Shown: piece by piece, positions 7,244-13,980 of the stretch | Layout: each line of letters opens with the position of its first letter | How positions within the stretch are numbered: the first letter of the stretch is position 1 | Source of the DNA: Saprospiraceae bacterium | GTDB lineage: Bacteria > Bacteroidota > Bacteroidia > Chitinophagales > Saprospiraceae | DNA: 15,854 nt | NCBI GenBank assembly: GCA_014379665.1 | Contig: JACMLK010000070.1 | Span: 1 to 15,854, forward strand | Direction: 5' to 3' | Position numbers and translations under genes: made by a program | The notes under the pieces: model-generated | Seen by the model: only the letters and a program-made list of their open reading frames with translations | Told to the model about the DNA's origin: nothing | Database searches by the model: none

Positions 7244-9568
7244 TTACCTCATCACTACCAATTTTTGGGAGACAGCCCCGCTTCTGACGATATACATGCC
7301 TGTCTTTAATTCAGAAATACCGATGGTCCCTAAGGGGTCAGGAGTGCTACATTGTACCATAGTGCCATTCATATCGTATATGCTGACATTTTCTTTCTGA
7401 TTTGGGACATAAATGACATCACTTGCCGGGTTCGGTCTGATGGTTTGTGTGATGTTTATCTCATCACCAGTGGCAGAAGTGCCGTCGTTATTTGCATTAA
7501 AAGTATGGTTACCTATGACAAACGGTCCGGTCCCATTGGGTATGCGCGCAGCAGTTTTGTCGGTGACCTGTGCGCCGTAAGCAATACTGTCGACTATAAC
7601 TTTATTCGGATCGAGCAACATGATGAATTCACCACCAGCTGACAATTTGAAGTTGACGTGGAGTGGTCCCTGTTCCTGATCCTCATCAGCCCATATAATC
7701 AGATAACTGTCCGGTGCCAACGTGGTCCCCGCAGGAAATTCAAATTTGGTAAGATTTAGAGGATTGTCGGTGATAAAGTAACCGCTTAGATCGATGTTCT
7801 GATTTGTGGTATTGTATAATTCAATCCAGTCTTCTGCTTCTCCTGCTTCGTCGAGTATTATGCCATCATTGGATGCCATAAACTCATTGACCACTACCGT
7901 GATCGCATTGGATGACCCTGTCTTTACTTCAAAAAATAACACCTGATGTTCTGAACCTGAAGGATAATACGATCTGCTCCCTGCACCGTCTGAACCGATA
8001 GCCTCAACATAGTATCTGATCATTGTGCCGGCGGAAAATGAAGGTAAAGACGTGGAATATACCCCGTCATTTGCAGTAATATCACCATGGGTGCCATCAT
8101 CATACATATCTGATGTATAAAATAATCCTGAAAATCCTTCTGCATAATGCAGCAGCACGTTATTCAAACCAGTAAAACTTATTTTCGCAGTGATCAGCGC
8201 TTCTTTATCGGGTGTGACATCGCCCCATTTGTTTCCATCCACGTAGTATGCCGCTTCGCTGATGGAGGGTGAGGCAGCTTTGACTTCTGTATTGGTCAGC
8301 AAATATGCTTTTCTGTTTTTGATAAAATTCTTAAGTGTGTTCTGTTCGTTGGTATAGGAGGTATTGGAGGTTGTTTTTTTAGTATCCGCAAATACGGCAG
8401 TGTTGATGAGTCCGTGGTACTGATCAATGAGTGCATTCACTTTGGATTCGTCAAATAGTTCAGCAATAATGGTACGCATATGGGCAAGGTATCGCTGTCT
8501 GAAAGAAGGAACCGCTAGCAGTTTGTTGAGCAGAGGATAATTGACTTTGTTGGCGTTATAAAATGGAGACCAGTTGACATGTGAGGTCACAAATGTACTG
8601 TTGGCATCGTAGTCGTAGGTAGACCATCTGCCGGTCTCCGCATCCTGGTACAGATAATAATCCATCTTTCCCTTAAAGACATAACTGTCATCATCACCGA
8701 AAGCTATTTCGCAGGCGAGATGCCACAGTATTTTGTCGATGTCGAAATATTCAGGCGCAATATTCGTAAGATTGGCTACCGTGGTGGTATTCAGAATATT
8801 ACATGCCTGGATCAATTGTTGCCACGGATCTTTTTGGTCTGAACTTTTCAGGGTATAGTATTTTTGATATTCCAGTGTGTCTGTACCCAGATAATTCAGG
8901 CCTGCAGTTCCGTCGCCCCATTGGCCTCCCGGACCTCCCGGTCCATTGGAACTGCCATCCGGTCTGTCGGCACGGATATTGATACCGTCATTGGTTTCAT
9001 ACCATTCTTCCAGAAAATCTTTGTTTAGTTGCTGCACATTCTGATACACCCCCCAATCCTGATCGTTGATATACAATCTTACAAAATTGGTTTTGGCAGC
9101 GGGTGTATGTTGTCTGATCAGTCGGTAGTATAATACCTCACGCATAAATGAAGGATCTGTCCATGAGTTGTTGAGATTCAGGGTCTTGTATCCTTCGAGT
9201 TTCTGGTCTGCACTGACATAATCCATAGAAATATTAAATGATTTTTTCTGGCTGGTATTCATGAAGTAAGAAGTCTGACCTTTGAATCTGACACCGACAC
9301 TATCATAATCTGTGCCTTTGTAATTCAATCTGGCGGGTATATCTGTTTTGCTGTTGTAATTCTGAGTCAACAGATTCCAGTAATTGGTTTGGGGGAAGTA
9401 CAACCTGATTTCTTCCATTTTTGATTCATCATACAGACCTTCGGAAAGCAGATCACCCGATCTGAGGATGTGTGTGTAATTATCTTTGTGCCACTGAGAA
9501 GGCAATGGCTGACTTGAAGCCGTAAACTGACAGACCACCAAAGCAATTAAAATGGAGAAAAATTTCAT
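7244..9568 (-). CDS. CotH-domain protein with lamin-tail and T9SS sorting domains
   Basis: A 774-aa secreted protein. I place the start at the ATG at 9568, which gives a good signal peptide ending TASSQ; an extension to a TTG at 9601 would only bury it. The CotH domain covers about residues 45-400, with GVRFKGQTSYF (92-102), KKSFNI (108-113), the DWGVYQNVQQ segment (171-180) and RWSTYDYDANSTF (314-326), the last two matching conserved CotH kinase-like positions. A glycine/proline-rich insert (PGGPGGQWGDG) lies near 209-221. An Ig-like domain with MYDDGTHGD spans about 455-550. A lamin-tail domain starts at VVNEFMASNDG (about 558-686). The last 68 residues, from RPNPASD to KLVVMR, are a T9SS type A sorting domain, directing outer-membrane export and surface anchoring. 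CotH proteins phosphorylate protein substrates; whether this one is active is not shown. Confidence 0.93.
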   Translation of the reverse strand: MKFFSILIALVVCQFTASSQPLPSQWHKDNYTHILRSGDLLSEGLYDESKMEEIRLYFPQTNYWNLLTQNYNSKTDIPARLNYKGTDYDSVGVRFKGQTSYFMNTSQKKSFNISMDYVSADQKLEGYKTLNLNNSWTDPSFMREVLYYRLIRQHTPAAKTNFVRLYINDQDWGVYQNVQQLNKDFLEEWYETNDGINIRADRPDGSSNGPGGPGGQWGDGTAGLNYLGTDTLEYQKYYTLKSSDQKDPWQQLIQACNILNTTTVANLTNIAPEYFDIDKILWHLACEIAFGDDDSYVFKGKMDYYLYQDAETGRWSTYDYDANSTFVTSHVNWSPFYNANKVNYPLLNKLLAVPSFRQRYLAHMRTIIAELFDESKVNALIDQYHGLINTAVFADTKKTTSNTSYTNEQNTLKNFIKNRKAYLLTNTEVKAASPSISEAAYYVDGNKWGDVTPDKEALITAKISFTGLNNVLLHYAEGFSGLFYTSDMYDDGTHGDITANDGVYSTSLPSFSAGTMIRYYVEAIGSDGAGSRSYYPSGSEHQVLFFEVKTGSSNAITVVVNEFMASNDGIILDEAGEAEDWIELYNTTNQNIDLSGYFITDNPLNLTKFEFPAGTTLAPDSYLIIWADEDQEQGPLHVNFKLSAGGEFIMLLDPNKVIVDSIAYGAQVTDKTAARIPNGTGPFVIGNHTFNANNDGTSATGDEINITQTIRPNPASDVIYVPNQKENVSIYDMNGTMVQCSTPDPLGTIGISELKTGMYIVRSGAVSQKLVVMR

Positions 9569-9743
9569 ATCAGATATTTTGTATTTAAAGAAGATCTTCA
9601 ACTAAGAGAAAATTCAGGTATACCTACGTTTTGGTACAGAAAACCTGAGTTTTTGTCTATAAAGTTACTAAGTCACAAAGATGGAGATTGTACTCCATAT
9701 TTTATGAAGTTTTTTTAATTTTTGCCGAAAGGACACCGGAGTC

Positions 9744-9953
9744 CTATAAATTTAAACTCCGCAATACTTCTTCTTCCGGTATACCCATATACTCACAAAA
9801 CTCTCCTACAGTAAGTATCTGGTGGCGTACTTTTCCAAGGTGTTTTTTGATTTTATTGTTCAACATCCAGGCACTTTTAATGCTTTTGCCGGTGATCATG
9901 GCTATATCTTTTGGATAGATGGCACAACGGTAATTTCTAATGTCATGTTGCAT
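9744..9953 (-). CDS. Small helix-turn-helix-like protein
   Basis: A 69-aa protein from the ATG at 9953. It resembles a short conserved type seen in Bacteroidota: an opening IRNYRCAIYPKDIAMITGKS, a basic helix (NKIKKHLGK), and a closing HQILTVGEFCEYMGIPEEEVL in which a second helix-turn-helix-like unit can be seen. The 'PKDIAMITGKSIKSAW' part reads like an excisionase/MerR-type winged-helix DNA-binding core. I infer DNA binding but cannot prove it. Its start codon abuts the long non-coding repeat tract (9954-10691), so it is divergent from the operon on the other side and is a natural candidate for a regulator acting there. The CotH gene lies downstream on the same strand after a 175-nt gap. 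Confidence 0.7.
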   Translation of the reverse strand: MQHDIRNYRCAIYPKDIAMITGKSIKSAWMLNNKIKKHLGKVRHQILTVGEFCEYMGIPEEEVLRSLNL

Positions 9954-10045
9954 TGGTGTTCATATTTTTTGGGGGTTCAATATGGTTAGTTCAGGTTTGT
10001 TCTGGCAGTGTTCGGGGTTCGGTTTTCGGTCAGGATATGCCTTCA

Positions 10046-10172
10046 GTGGGAGTCAGTGGGACTACGGTGGGACTCAGTGGGATCACAGTGGGAGCATCGT
10101 CGGAACGTGGTGGGAGTCTGGTGTTATTATCCCGGGAGGATCTCGGGAGGATCTCGGGAGGGTCATGGGAGG
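10046..10172. repeat. G-block array with about 10.5-bp periodicity
   Basis: GTGGG begins at 10046, 10056, 10067, 10077 and 10088, i.e. spacings of 10, 11, 10 and 11. Related GTCGG and GTGGG words follow at 10099 and 10110. After a short interruption, CGGGAGG or TGGGAGG begins at 10133, 10144, 10155 and 10166, spaced 11 apart. The blocks therefore recur once per DNA helical turn on the same face. Small open frames cross it in all three forward frames, as expected for a G-rich, stop-poor repeat, and none has gene-like composition. It could also form multi-loop G-quadruplexes. Confidence 0.75.
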
Positions 10173-10360
10173 GACTACGGAGCGTCTATGGCTCATCACC
10201 GTAAAATCGCGTGACGGATGACGGTAAAAAGGCAAAGGAAGATGACGAATGCTAAAAATAGGGTACGTACTCATGGCATTGGAATATTATAAGAATAACA
10301 ACCTACATTAACGATGAAGAGTGCTTTTTACGTATGCGATATTTGTTAATGTGGGGATGA

Positions 10361-10381
10361 TTTGCTAAAAATTTTAGCAAA
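10361..10381. promoter_or_regulatory. 21-bp perfect dyad, possible operator
   Basis: TTTGCTAAAA (10361-10370) and its exact complement TTTTAGCAAA (10372-10381) share a single central base, so this looks like a dimeric regulator site rather than a hairpin with a usable loop. It lies 20 bp before the phased A-tract array and 310 bp before the operon start. No T-run follows on the forward strand. Confidence 0.5.
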
Positions 10382-10400
10382 CGATGCCAGCGATGAGGAA

Positions 10401-10600
10401 GAAAAGCGGAAAAAAGGGGAAAAAACCGGTCAAAAATAGAAAAAAGCGGAAAAAACCGGTCAAAAATAGTCAAAACCGGTCAAAAATGGAAAAAAGCGGA
10501 AAAAAGCGGAAGAAAATAGTCAAAAGCGGAAAAAAGCGGAAGAAAACGGTCAAAAATACTCAAAACCGGTCAAAAATAGAAAAAAGCGGAAGAAAGCGGT
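10401..10600. repeat. Twenty consecutive A-tract decamers, predicted curved DNA
   Basis: The tract divides without any slip into twenty 10-bp units. Most start with a run of four or five A (forms such as AAAAAGCGGA, AAAAACCGGT, CAAAAATAGT). Unit junctions are almost always either AA or TC, so the array behaves like a string of two junction types. A-tracts repeated in phase with the helix are the established cause of intrinsic DNA curvature. The array ends 91 bp before the operon's first codon. A lysine-rich open frame (10384-10632) crosses it, which I regard as a by-product of the repeat. Confidence 0.85.
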
Positions 10601-10628
10601 CATTTATTCCCAAAATAGACCCAAGCTA

Positions 10629-10660
10629 TTGACAGGCAACAAATTACCCATGTACATTAC
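10629..10660 (+). promoter_or_regulatory. Weak candidate promoter of the four-gene operon
   Basis: TTG at 10629-10631 is followed after 21 nt by TACATTAC at 10653-10660, which matches four of the six fixed positions of the TAnnTTTG -7 element. It lies between the A-tract array and the ATG at 10692, the expected place for the operon promoter, with the array positioned like an upstream curvature element. Confidence 0.3.
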
Positions 10661-10691
10661 GGCATTATTTCACAATTTAAATTTTTAATTT

Positions 10692-11441
10692 ATGGCAAAA
10701 TTAAGTAGTTTATTCAAGTTTGAGGGTACAGTCGATGACTATACTGTGGTCAAAAACAGTAAGGGCACCTTCCTCAGACGAAAAGGCGGATTGTCTAAGG
10801 AAAGGATCGCTACCGATCCTAAACTTAAACGTATCCGTGAAAACAACATGGAGTTCGGTACGCTCGCTGCGGCGTCCAAACTCATTCGTACCACCTTCAG
10901 TAAACTGAAACAGAGTATCAGGGTGCAGTATCTTACCTCCCGCCTCACCAGTATCATCACCGGGATCAAAAACCAGGATGTGACTTCGGCAAGGGGATTG
11001 CGCAAAGTGGCCATTGGCATCGTCAGTGATGAAGGCAAGAAGCTGCTCAAGGGGTTTAATTTCAATGAATCCAAGGTGCTGAGTTCGGTATTGCAGAATA
11101 CCTACACGCTTGACTCTGCAACCGGCGCCATTACCATCCCCGGCCTGATACCCGGTCTGGACATTTTAGGTGGTGTGGGCGCCAATCGGGTAGGACTGCA
11201 GTCTTACTGGGCCAAGATTGATTTTGAAAACGGCGAGTCCGTTATGTCAGAAAGCAATCTGGTCAAGTTAGCCCTGGATGGTACCGCCACTGATGTGACG
11301 CTCAGTCATGCCGCCCCTCCTGCCGGAGACGGAGTGGACGTATTTGTATTGTCGGTCATTTTCTATCAGACGATGAACGGCAATGACTACGTCCTGCTCA
11401 ACGGAGCCCACAATGTTGCAGACATCATAGAAGTGGTGTAG
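10692..11441 (+). CDS. Conserved Bacteroidota protein of unknown function, first gene of operon
   Basis: A 249-aa protein with no signal peptide. The N-terminal third (FEGTVDDYTVVKNSKGTFLRRKGG, then RIATDPKLKRIRENNMEFG and LIRTTFSKLK) is the recognisable conserved part: this 'K-G-T-...-R-x-K-G-G' and 'R-x-R-E-N-x-x-E-F-G' pattern recurs in short Bacteroidota proteins, some near phage-like genes, and has a resemblance to DUF6266-type proteins. Residues about 60-140 are helical and basic. Residues from about 130 on are beta-rich (AITIPGLIPG, SYWAKIDFENGE, DVFVLSVIFYQTMNG) and could form a sandwich domain. The codon use is visibly GC-richer than in the genes after 12430. Its stop is 2 nt before the next start, so it is co-translated with the following gene. 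The function is unknown; a structural or surface-assembly role is only a guess. Confidence 0.82.
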   Translation: MAKLSSLFKFEGTVDDYTVVKNSKGTFLRRKGGLSKERIATDPKLKRIRENNMEFGTLAAASKLIRTTFSKLKQSIRVQYLTSRLTSIITGIKNQDVTSARGLRKVAIGIVSDEGKKLLKGFNFNESKVLSSVLQNTYTLDSATGAITIPGLIPGLDILGGVGANRVGLQSYWAKIDFENGESVMSESNLVKLALDGTATDVTLSHAAPPAGDGVDVFVLSVIFYQTMNGNDYVLLNGAHNVADIIEVV

Positions 11442-11443
11442 TC

Positions 11444-11839
11444 ATGTGTTGCGTGATCGAATTGTGCAGAACCTACCGGGATGAAGTGACCGCCGGACGA
11501 ATCTTCATCAATGATGTGGAAATATGCCGGAGTATCGAACTGCCATGGAGGCACAACATGCCGACCAGGTCGTGTATCCCCGAAGGGCAGTACAGCCTAA
11601 AACTGAGGCATACAGAGAAGTTTGGTGATCATGTGCTGGTAGAAGACGTCCCCGGCAGGAAATGGATACTGATTCATCCTGCCAATTATGCACAAAAGGA
11701 GCTCAGGGGCTGTATTGCACCTGTTATGGAATTGCATGGTGACAAAGGTCTGTATTCACGGGTAGCGCTCAATCTGCTGCTCAGGAATATCAGAAAATCA
11801 GGAATTCATTTATGTCAGTTAAAAATCAGTAGCGAATGA
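11444..11839 (+). CDS. DUF5675-like protein
   Basis: A 131-aa protein matching DUF5675 as I know it: the start VIELCRTYRDEVTAGRIFIND, the ELPW motif, RSCIPEGQYSLKL near residues 43-55, and the core RKWILIHPANYAQKEL followed by RGCIAPV. The conserved histidine in IHPAN and cysteine in GCI are 12 positions apart, in an arrangement that recalls the H...GC active site of L,D-transpeptidases (YkuD), though the spacing is shorter and I do not claim the activity. No signal peptide is visible. It is the second gene of the operon, and its stop overlaps the next start by ATGA (11836-11839). Sharing a unit with two small membrane proteins would fit an envelope-related job, for example cell-wall modification or lysis. 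Confidence 0.85.
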   Translation: MCCVIELCRTYRDEVTAGRIFINDVEICRSIELPWRHNMPTRSCIPEGQYSLKLRHTEKFGDHVLVEDVPGRKWILIHPANYAQKELRGCIAPVMELHGDKGLYSRVALNLLLRNIRKSGIHLCQLKISSE

Positions 11840-12081
11840 AATCATTTATGGAAAGGTGGGCAGCGCCCACACCGAAATTCTTCAAAGTGATCAGAAATGT
11901 TGGTTTAGTATTGGGGGCCGTGGGTACAGCGTTACTCACCGCACCGGTATCCATACCTGCGGTATTGGTCAGTATCAGTGGTTATCTGGTGACGGCAGGG
12001 GGTGTGATCACCGCCGTAAGTCAACTGACGATCCTGAATGATGAATCACCGGCACCTCAAGCAGCAGATGATGAAAAATGA
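11836..12081 (+). CDS. Holin-like two-helix membrane protein
   Basis: An 81-aa protein with an amphipathic start (MERWAAPTPKFFKVIRN) and two adjacent hydrophobic segments, about residues 21-41 and 43-63, separated by a proline-containing turn (APVSIPAV), then an acidic tail (DESPAPQAADDEK). The APTPKFFK...N.G motif and glycine-rich helices recur in small Bacteroidota proteins found beside DUF5675 genes. Size, two helices and charged tail are holin-like, but that is an analogy. Its start overlaps the end of the DUF5675 gene (ATGA) and its end overlaps the next gene, so translational coupling is likely. Confidence 0.75.
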   Translation: MKSFMERWAAPTPKFFKVIRNVGLVLGAVGTALLTAPVSIPAVLVSISGYLVTAGGVITAVSQLTILNDESPAPQAADDEK

Positions 12082-12250
12082 TCATCAGGCGGGCATGGCA
12101 GGCGGTTCCTTAACTGGTTTGCTGGCGAGTATCAGCACGGCAGATCTGTTGACGACTTGTCTGATGGCAGTGACAGGGACGGTGGTGAGTTACTTTGTTT
12201 CGATGATGCTGAAGCGTATTTTTAAGGAGAAGGCTTCAGATCAGGAGTAG
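12071..12250 (+). CDS. Small one-helix membrane protein, last gene of operon
   Basis: A 59-aa protein when started at the ATG at 12071 (others in frame: 12038, 12041, 12068 and 12095). I choose 12068/12071 because it gives a short overlap with the upstream stop (12079-12081), as for the rest of the operon. It has one hydrophobic segment, LLTTCLMAVTGTVVSYFVSMML (12149-12214), and a basic end (KRIFKEKASDQE). It is the smallest partner of the preceding holin-like protein. The function is unknown. The operon terminator begins 26 nt downstream. Confidence 0.6.
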   Translation: MKNDHQAGMAGGSLTGLLASISTADLLTTCLMAVTGTVVSYFVSMMLKRIFKEKASDQE

Positions 12251-12275
12251 GGATTTGATTAGGGTTTGAGTTTTG

Positions 12276-12316
12276 CAGCCCCGATGCCGGTAGCGGTGTC
12301 GGGGCTGGTTTTTTTT
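12276..12316 (+). terminator. Intrinsic terminator of the four-gene operon
   Basis: A perfect 9-bp stem, CAGCCCCGA (12276-12284) with TCGGGGCTG (12299-12307), is followed after one G by eight T (12309-12316). This is a standard Rho-independent terminator at the end of the operon. Confidence 0.9.
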
Positions 12317-12327
12317 ATATGGTTGTG

Positions 12328-12428
12328 CGGTCGGAAGGCTCGTCGCCGTCCCACCGCTATGATTTGGGAGGAGTCCATCCATTTACCGGTGGGATGCCTG
12401 ATAGTCATCCGACCGGGAGCCCAAATCA
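12328..12428. other. GC-rich element with three long complementary pairs, possible pseudoknot
   Basis: Three complementary pairs lie in 101 bases. CGGTCGGA (12328-12335) pairs with TCCGACCG (12408-12415). CGTCCCACCG (12347-12356) pairs with CGGTGGGATG (12387-12396; one G-U). TGATTTGGG (12360-12368), in the loop of the second stem, pairs with CCCAAATCA (12420-12428), outside the first. The topology is that of an H-type pseudoknot. It begins just after the operon terminator and ends where the AT-rich immunity array starts. It could be a structured RNA, a recombination site or a dispersed repeat. Small open frames on both strands are probably incidental. Confidence 0.55.
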
Positions 12429-12556
12429 AAGCCTGATTACTCATTGAACAATTATTTTATGTGTATTTAACTAGTCAATTCCTACAAAAGTCTTACTTAT
12501 GTGATAGTATAAAATAGTCACCAGAAAAAAGAATAGCATAGAGCATAAATAAATTT
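12429..12556. other. AT-rich spacer at the entry to the immunity-gene array
   Basis: No gene is supported in this 128-base stretch. Composition falls sharply compared with the sequence upstream. A minimal open frame from 12508 ends at a TAA (12550-12552), 4 nt before the next start; it encodes a lysine-rich stub, too short to interpret alone. Confidence 0.4.
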
Positions 12557-13174
12557 ATGGAAACAATAAAATTCGAAATAGGACAGTGGGTTTCTACTGA
12601 AGACGGTTATGGTCAAATTTTATACATTAGACCTTTTTATGTTGAAGAATATGAGATTAACAGGCTAGGTAGAAAAAATGGTGAATTCATGAGGTACATT
12701 TTTATTTGTAAAATATTATGTAATTTTCAAGGAAAAATTAAAAAAAGTAAAAGAATTATTGCTTTTACATCTATTTCTAAAATAGATAACGAAGGAATTA
12801 GAATTGTAAATGCTATAAAAAAAGATGATAATCAAGAATATATCAAATATATTTTTTATGATGACAAAATTGGAATTAGACGAGAATTGTTTTTGGGTTT
12901 CAGATTAGAAGAATTGAATTTTAACAGAGATATTTTGTTAAATAATATTTTAGAAATTAATAGAAGGTTATTTCCAAGTTTTACGTATAAAGAGTTTGCA
13001 ACAATGTTTTGTGAGTATGAAATGCCATTTAAGTTAAGTAACCTTATTGAATATGGTAGTGGGAATAAAGGATCTGTTGGATTAAGGTTTGATTCTAATT
13101 TATATAAAGTTAAAGATAAAGAAGCAGTCTTTGATGATGTTAGAATTTTTTTTCAAGGTGAATTAGCATCTTAA
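12557..13174 (+). CDS. Hypothetical protein, likely orphan immunity protein
   Basis: A 205-aa cytoplasmic protein with no signal peptide or membrane helix, from a markedly AT-rich, AAA/ATT-heavy gene. It opens with a beta-rich half (KFEIGQWVSTEDGYGQILYIRPFYVEEYE), has a middle helical part (LEELNFNRDILLNNILEINRR) and ends with a beta-hairpin (VGLRFDSNLYKVKDKEAVFDDVRIFFQGEL). I do not recognise a named family. The size, acidic and aromatic content, AT-rich base use and place at the head of a string of unrelated small genes are typical of immunity proteins of polymorphic toxin systems. That assignment is inferred from context. Confidence 0.7.
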   Translation: METIKFEIGQWVSTEDGYGQILYIRPFYVEEYEINRLGRKNGEFMRYIFICKILCNFQGKIKKSKRIIAFTSISKIDNEGIRIVNAIKKDDNQEYIKYIFYDDKIGIRRELFLGFRLEELNFNRDILLNNILEINRRLFPSFTYKEFATMFCEYEMPFKLSNLIEYGSGNKGSVGLRFDSNLYKVKDKEAVFDDVRIFFQGELAS

Positions 13175-13176
13175 GT

Positions 13177-13248
13177 TATAGTCTCGATCGTCGTAGCTTC
13201 CATCTGCGATATCACAGCAGAGGAAATCTAACACCCAAAGAAAATTAA
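13177..13248 (+). pseudogene. Possible 3' remnant of a toxin gene
   Basis: Between the 205-aa and 200-aa genes one frame reads SLDRRSFHLRYHSRGNLTPKEN and stops at TAA 13246-13248, one base before the next ATG. It is GC-richer than both neighbouring genes and looks like genuine protein sequence (aromatic/basic, with an LTPKEN end). Toxin genes of polymorphic systems end directly in front of their immunity gene, as here. No start codon is present, so it is not a gene today. I cannot identify the toxin family. Confidence 0.4.
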
Positions 13249-13249
13249 A

Positions 13250-13852
13250 ATGAAAGTCAAATATATAGTCGAAAATTTAAAAGAAAAGCTAAAAAATAAA
13301 TTGACAGAAAATGAGGAGAGATTTTTTTCAGACATTAGTGTAATGCCAAATAATTTGCATTTGACCTTTGGCAAGATATATATCGTTCTAGGAGTTGAAT
13401 ATACAGAAAATGGATTTGTTAATTTTATGATTTCAGATGATACAGATGTTACTTATCCAAGTTTTTATCCTTCAGAATTTTTTAAAATTGTAGACAATAG
13501 AGTATCTAAGTATTGGATTAATAGGCCTTCAAACTTTTATCCATTTAAAGAAATTCATTTTCCAAATCTTATAACTTTCTATGAAGCTATAAAAAATAGC
13601 TTTTTTTTTGATGACTTATTAAAATGTAAAAAAAAGGCTTTAGAAGCTTATGAAACTAACAAAGAATTAATGGAAAACGATTATCCAGAAGATCAAATTT
13701 TCTTTGCAGAAAGATTAAGTGACACTTGGGTAATGTGTGCATATTGTGATGACTCTTGGGAAACGGATAATGTTCAAGGTATTATTAAATGTCCTAAAAA
13801 CAGCCATAGAAATAATAATCCATTTTGGAATGATCCAGAAGTAAATAGTTAG
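13250..13852 (+). CDS. Hypothetical protein, likely orphan immunity protein with degraded zinc site
   Basis: A 200-aa protein without signal peptide or membrane helix. It has a helical start (KYIVENLKEKLKNKLTENEERFF), a beta-rich middle with LTFGKIYIVLGVEYTENGFVNFMISDD and YPSFYPSEFFKIVD, and a C-terminal segment CAYCDDSWETDNVQG followed by KCPKNSH. The latter resembles a zinc-ribbon (CxxC...CPxC) in which the last cysteine is replaced. The YPSFYPSEFF and 'SxYW' elements are reminiscent of immunity proteins that pair with secreted toxins. Together with its position 1 nt after a possible toxin remnant, I infer an immunity role. The precise family is unknown. Confidence 0.7.
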   Translation: MKVKYIVENLKEKLKNKLTENEERFFSDISVMPNNLHLTFGKIYIVLGVEYTENGFVNFMISDDTDVTYPSFYPSEFFKIVDNRVSKYWINRPSNFYPFKEIHFPNLITFYEAIKNSFFFDDLLKCKKKALEAYETNKELMENDYPEDQIFFAERLSDTWVMCAYCDDSWETDNVQGIIKCPKNSHRNNNPFWNDPEVNS

Positions 13853-13887
13853 AAACTGATTACCGTTGTTATTATATGAAACTATGA

Positions 13888-13977
13888 TCGTCGCGGTTAC
13901 AAAATACAGGAAAATCAAAGCAAAATATGAAACATCAGAATAGAAATAAGAAAACAAGAGATAATGATAATGAATAA
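13888..13977 (+). pseudogene. Possible remnant in the spacer before the TPR gene
   Basis: The 128-nt spacer holds a 29-codon open frame, in frame with the TPR gene, that ends at TAA 13975-13977, 3 nt before its ATG. It reads as a basic, asparagine-rich tail (GKSKQNMKHQNRNKKT). An 8-bp word, GATCGTCG, occurs at 13886-13893 and also in the previous spacer at 13186-13193. The evidence is weaker than for 13177-13248 and 15217-15477, since low-complexity sequence can give such a frame by chance. Confidence 0.25.
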
Positions 13978-13980
13978 ATT

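Noticed and set aside
9730..9745. Hairpin AGGAC/GTCCT as terminator of the HTH gene
   Set aside because: Only 5 bp of stem and no T-run on the transcribed strand.
9940..10221. Three overlapping forward open frames of 68-93 codons
   Set aside because: All cross the G-rich periodic array, are open in several frames at once and have tryptophan/glycine-heavy composition typical of translated repeats.
10046..10600. CRISPR array
   Set aside because: Units of 10-11 bp with no spacers, no conserved 23-47 bp repeat and no cas genes nearby.
10384..10632. Lysine-rich 82-codon open frame, histone H1-like in composition
   Set aside because: It coincides with the 10-bp repeat, whose period is not a multiple of three, and shows no conserved protein motif or plausible start context. 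The DNA periodicity explains it; a translated product cannot be excluded without proteomics.
12259..12444. Reverse-strand 61-codon open frame across the terminator
   Set aside because: It runs through the operon terminator and the stem-forming element, and a forward frame (12319-12447) is equally open. Structure explains both better; it may be part of a dispersed repeat.
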